From assembly GCA_012518475.1 (NCBI GenBank), contig JAAYSB010000270.1, positions 1-7,526 of the forward strand: a stretch of DNA of 7,526 nucleotides, given 5' to 3'. The position numbers were made by a program, and so were the translations under genes. The notes under the pieces are model-generated. The model was not told where the DNA came from and ran no database searches. It worked only from the letters and a program-made list of their open reading frames with translations. This document shows, piece by piece, positions 5,280 through 7,526 of the stretch (position 1 is its first letter; each line of letters begins with the position of its first letter). This DNA comes from Intrasporangiaceae bacterium (GTDB lineage: Bacteria > Actinomycetota > Actinomycetes > Actinomycetales > Dermatophilaceae).

Positions 5280-6437
5280 ATGCGGTTCCTCCACACCTCC
5301 GACTGGCATCTCGGCCGGGCCTTCCACCAGGTCGGCCTGCTCGATGCCCAGCGGGCCTATATCGATCACCTGGTGGAGGTGGTCCGCTCCGAGGGCATCG
5401 ATGCCGTCCTCATCTCAGGGGACGTCTACGACCGCGCGATGCCGGGATCGGAGACCGTCGAGCTGCTCAGTGACGCCCTGGTCCGACTGGTCGACGCCGG
5501 CTCGGAGGTCGTCATCTCCAGCGGGAACCACGACTCTGCGGTCCGGCTGGGATTCGCCGCCGAGCTCCTCGAGCGGTCCGGCGTCCATCTGCGCACCTCG
5601 GTGGCCGACCTGACGCGCCCGGTCCTCATCAAGGACTGCGCCGTCTATCCGGTCCCCTACCTCGAGCCGCGCCTCGTCGCGGAGGGACTCGAGGCTGAGG
5701 CCACCCACGCCGCGGTGCTGCGATCGGCGCTGGACCGTCTCCCGCCGGGAGGTCTGGTCGCCGGGTCGACGACGAGTGTGATCATGGCGCACACCTTCGT
5801 CACCGGCTGCGCCACGAGTGACTCCGAGCGCGACATCCTCTCCGGAGGGCTCTCGGCAGTGCATCCGGACACCTTCAACGGGTTCTCCTACGCCGCGCTC
5901 GGGCACCTCCACGGCCGTCAGCAGGTCAGCGAGACGGCGCACTACTCCGGTTCCCCCGTGGCGATGTCGTTCAGCGAGGTGAACCACACCAAGGTGACTC
6001 TCCTCGTCGACCTCACCGCGGCCCGGGCGGCCGTCGAGCCGATCGCGGCCCCGGTCCACCGGCGGCTCGCGACACTGCGCGGCACCATCGACGAGGTGCT
6101 CACCGGCGCGGAGTTCGACCATGCCGAGGACGCCTGGTGCCAGATCACCCTCACCGATCCGGTTCGGCCGCGGGCGGCGATGGACCGGCTCCGCACTCGG
6201 TTCCCCGGAGCGCTCGAGCTGAAGTTCGACCCAGTGGGCGCGGTGGCGGTCCCCATGACCTACGCCTCTCGGACCTCGGCCCGCACCGATCTCGAGGTGT
6301 GCTGCGACTTCCTCGGCCATGTGCGCGGCGGAACCGCAGCCACCGACGCGGAGCAGGTTCTGCTCGACGAGGCGCTGGGCCGCTCGCGGGAGTCCAGGGA
6401 CCGGCGGGAGGACGAGGGACAGGCGGGTGCCGCATGA
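5280..6437 (+). CDS. sbcD: Exonuclease SbcCD, nuclease subunit D (Mre11-like)
   Basis: The 385-residue metal-dependent phosphoesterase subunit of SbcCD, which with SbcC cuts hairpins and processes double-strand ends. All five Mre11/SbcD phosphoesterase motifs are present: SDWHLG (7-12; Asp8, His10), GDVYDR (47-52; Asp48), GNHD (82-85; Asn83, His84), AHTFVTG (170-176; His171) and GHLHG (208-212; His209, His211). These are the residues that hold two manganese ions. The C-terminal third (about 250-360) is the capping and SbcC-contact region, ending in a charged, poorly conserved tail. The length is close to E. coli SbcD (400 residues). ATG 5280 is chosen because MRFLHTSDWHLG is the universal start of the family; the frame is open further upstream but only through intergenic DNA. 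sbcC begins within its stop codon. Confidence 0.96.
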   Translation: MRFLHTSDWHLGRAFHQVGLLDAQRAYIDHLVEVVRSEGIDAVLISGDVYDRAMPGSETVELLSDALVRLVDAGSEVVISSGNHDSAVRLGFAAELLERSGVHLRTSVADLTRPVLIKDCAVYPVPYLEPRLVAEGLEAEATHAAVLRSALDRLPPGGLVAGSTTSVIMAHTFVTGCATSDSERDILSGGLSAVHPDTFNGFSYAALGHLHGRQQVSETAHYSGSPVAMSFSEVNHTKVTLLVDLTAARAAVEPIAAPVHRRLATLRGTIDEVLTGAEFDHAEDAWCQITLTDPVRPRAAMDRLRTRFPGALELKFDPVGAVAVPMTYASRTSARTDLEVCCDFLGHVRGGTAATDAEQVLLDEALGRSRESRDRREDEGQAGAA

Positions 6438-7526
6438 GGATCCACCACCTCTCCGTGGCCGGCTTCGGTCCGTTCGCGGACACCGTCGCCGTCGACTTCG
6501 ACGACGTCAGCGCCGCAGGCCTCTTCCTCATCCACGGGGCCACCGGTTCCGGCAAGACCAGCCTCCTCGACGCCATCTGCTTCGCGCTGTTCGCCGACGT
6601 GCCCGGTGCACGCACGCGCAAGGCCCTGTCGAGCCACCACGCACCGGAAGGCACCCAGCCGGTCGTCAGTCTCGACTTCACCGCAGGCGGACGTCGCTTC
6701 CAGATTCAGCGCAGTCCGGAGTTCGAGCGCCCCAAGACCAGAGGCACTGGGCTGCGGAAGATGCCGGCCCAGGTCACCCTCCAGGAACGGATCGGCGGGT
6801 CCTGGACGGCGGTGTCGACCCGGCACGACGAGGTCGCCCAGATCCTGCACGACGTGCTGAACATGGGTCTGCAGCAGTTCGCCAAGGTGGTCGTCCTCCC
6901 TCAGGGCGATGTCTCGGCCTTCCTGCGCTCCTCACCGGAAGACCGCCGGGTCCTCCTCGAGAAGCTCTTCGACATCTCCACCTTCACCGACGTCGAGTCC
7001 TGGCTCGCCGATGAGCGTCGCCGGACTGCCGCTGAGGTGACCAGCGCGATGGGGCTCATCGACGCAGATCTGGACCGCCTCGATGCCCTGCTCGCGGATT
7101 CCGACGACGACTCGTGGCGCTCTCTCCCACTCGACGAGGTGCCCACCCGGCTGCAGGAGTCGTGGGAGGAGCTGCACGACACGGTCGGATCCCTTCTCAC
7201 GGCCGCCGACGAGGCCGAGCTGGCCTGCGGTCAGGCCGCAGCTGCTCTGGCCGAGGCCCGCAGCGTGATCACGGCGCGAGACCGGGGCATCAGCGCTCAG
7301 CACGTCGTGGCCGCCGCCACCGAGCAGGCCGAGGAGATCGCCTCCCTGCGCACCGTACTCCGCCGTGCCCGCGACGCCGAGGCTGTCTCCGGTCACCTCG
7401 CCGGGGTCGACACCGCCGAGCGTGACGAGGCGGCCGCCCGCACGACTGCGGCCGGGTTGGGCGCCGGGGAGGACCTTGACCTGGCCCGCACTGAGGCGGC
7501 TGCTGCCCTCGCCCTGCTGCGGGCCG
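6434..7526 (+). CDS. sbcC: Exonuclease SbcCD, ATPase subunit C (Rad50-like), 3' end missing
   Basis: The SMC-like ATPase partner of SbcD; only the first 364 codons are in the window, of about 1000 usual for the family, and the frame is open to the edge. The N-terminal half-domain starts MRIHHLSVAGFGPFADT, with the Walker A motif GATGSGKT at 35-42 (Lys41). The Q-loop and following helix VVLPQGDVSAFL...RRVLLEKLF (153-179, Gln157) are characteristic of SbcC/Rad50. From about residue 190 the sequence becomes alanine-, glutamate- and arginine-rich, consistent with the start of the long antiparallel coiled coil. The ABC signature, Walker B and zinc-hook CxxC lie beyond the edge. ATG 6434 overlaps the sbcD stop by four bases (ATGA), so the subunits are co-translated. 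No frameshift or stop is seen. Confidence 0.95.
   Translation, partial: MRIHHLSVAGFGPFADTVAVDFDDVSAAGLFLIHGATGSGKTSLLDAICFALFADVPGARTRKALSSHHAPEGTQPVVSLDFTAGGRRFQIQRSPEFERPKTRGTGLRKMPAQVTLQERIGGSWTAVSTRHDEVAQILHDVLNMGLQQFAKVVVLPQGDVSAFLRSSPEDRRVLLEKLFDISTFTDVESWLADERRRTAAEVTSAMGLIDADLDRLDALLADSDDDSWRSLPLDEVPTRLQESWEELHDTVGSLLTAADEAELACGQAAAALAEARSVITARDRGISAQHVVAAATEQAEEIASLRTVLRRARDAEAVSGHLAGVDTAERDEAAARTTAAGLGAGEDLDLARTEAAAALALLRA

Noticed and set aside
3905..5473. A plus-strand open frame of 522 codons antisense to the GCS2 ligase gene.
   Set aside because: Its translation is low-complexity (Arg, Gly, Val, Glu, Leu rich) with no family motifs, while the minus strand has a full-length conserved protein. 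Long antisense frames are expected in GC-rich coding DNA.

Overview
The window is GC-rich DNA (third codon positions almost all G or C) with the look of an actinomycete (Actinomycetota) chromosome. The GCS2-type ligase with an N-terminal MGTEV...TREERQRYREK block is of a kind common in actinobacteria, and most unlinked genes lack a Shine-Dalgarno sequence and instead carry a -10-like hexamer six to eight bases before the start codon, as in leaderless actinobacterial transcripts. The genus cannot be resolved from sequence alone. The content is chromosomal housekeeping; no mobile element, CRISPR array, rRNA, tRNA or phage gene is visible.

Layout, left to right. (1) A truncated minus-strand gene, probably an alpha/beta hydrolase (esterase/lipase type), runs off the left edge. 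(2) A 174-base divergent intergenic region leads into rlmC, a 23S rRNA m5U methyltransferase with a [4Fe-4S] cluster, followed on the same strand by a small DUF3467 gene that appears to have its own leaderless promoter. (3) Convergent to these is a minus-strand two-gene operon, an OsmC-family thiol protein followed by yciO, joined by a one-base TGATG overlap. (4) Divergent from osmC is a histidine phosphatase (phosphoglycerate mutase-like) gene; the two promoters are interleaved in under 50 bases. (5) The phosphatase gene converges with three bases to spare on a minus-strand GCS2-type glutamate-cysteine ligase-like gene. (6) A 121-base divergent region with an inverted repeat separates this from sbcD-sbcC (ATGA overlap), the Mre11/Rad50-type nuclease complex; sbcC runs off the right edge after 364 codons.

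Co-operation: SbcC and SbcD form one complex that processes DNA ends and hairpins. OsmC and YciO are probably co-transcribed, but no shared pathway is evident. The OsmC thiol peroxidase-like protein and the GCS2 ligase could both touch thiol metabolism, but this is only a contextual guess. I found no convincing undescribed multi-gene system. The most interesting signals are regulatory: the repeated leaderless promoter geometry and the interleaved osmC/phosphatase promoters.
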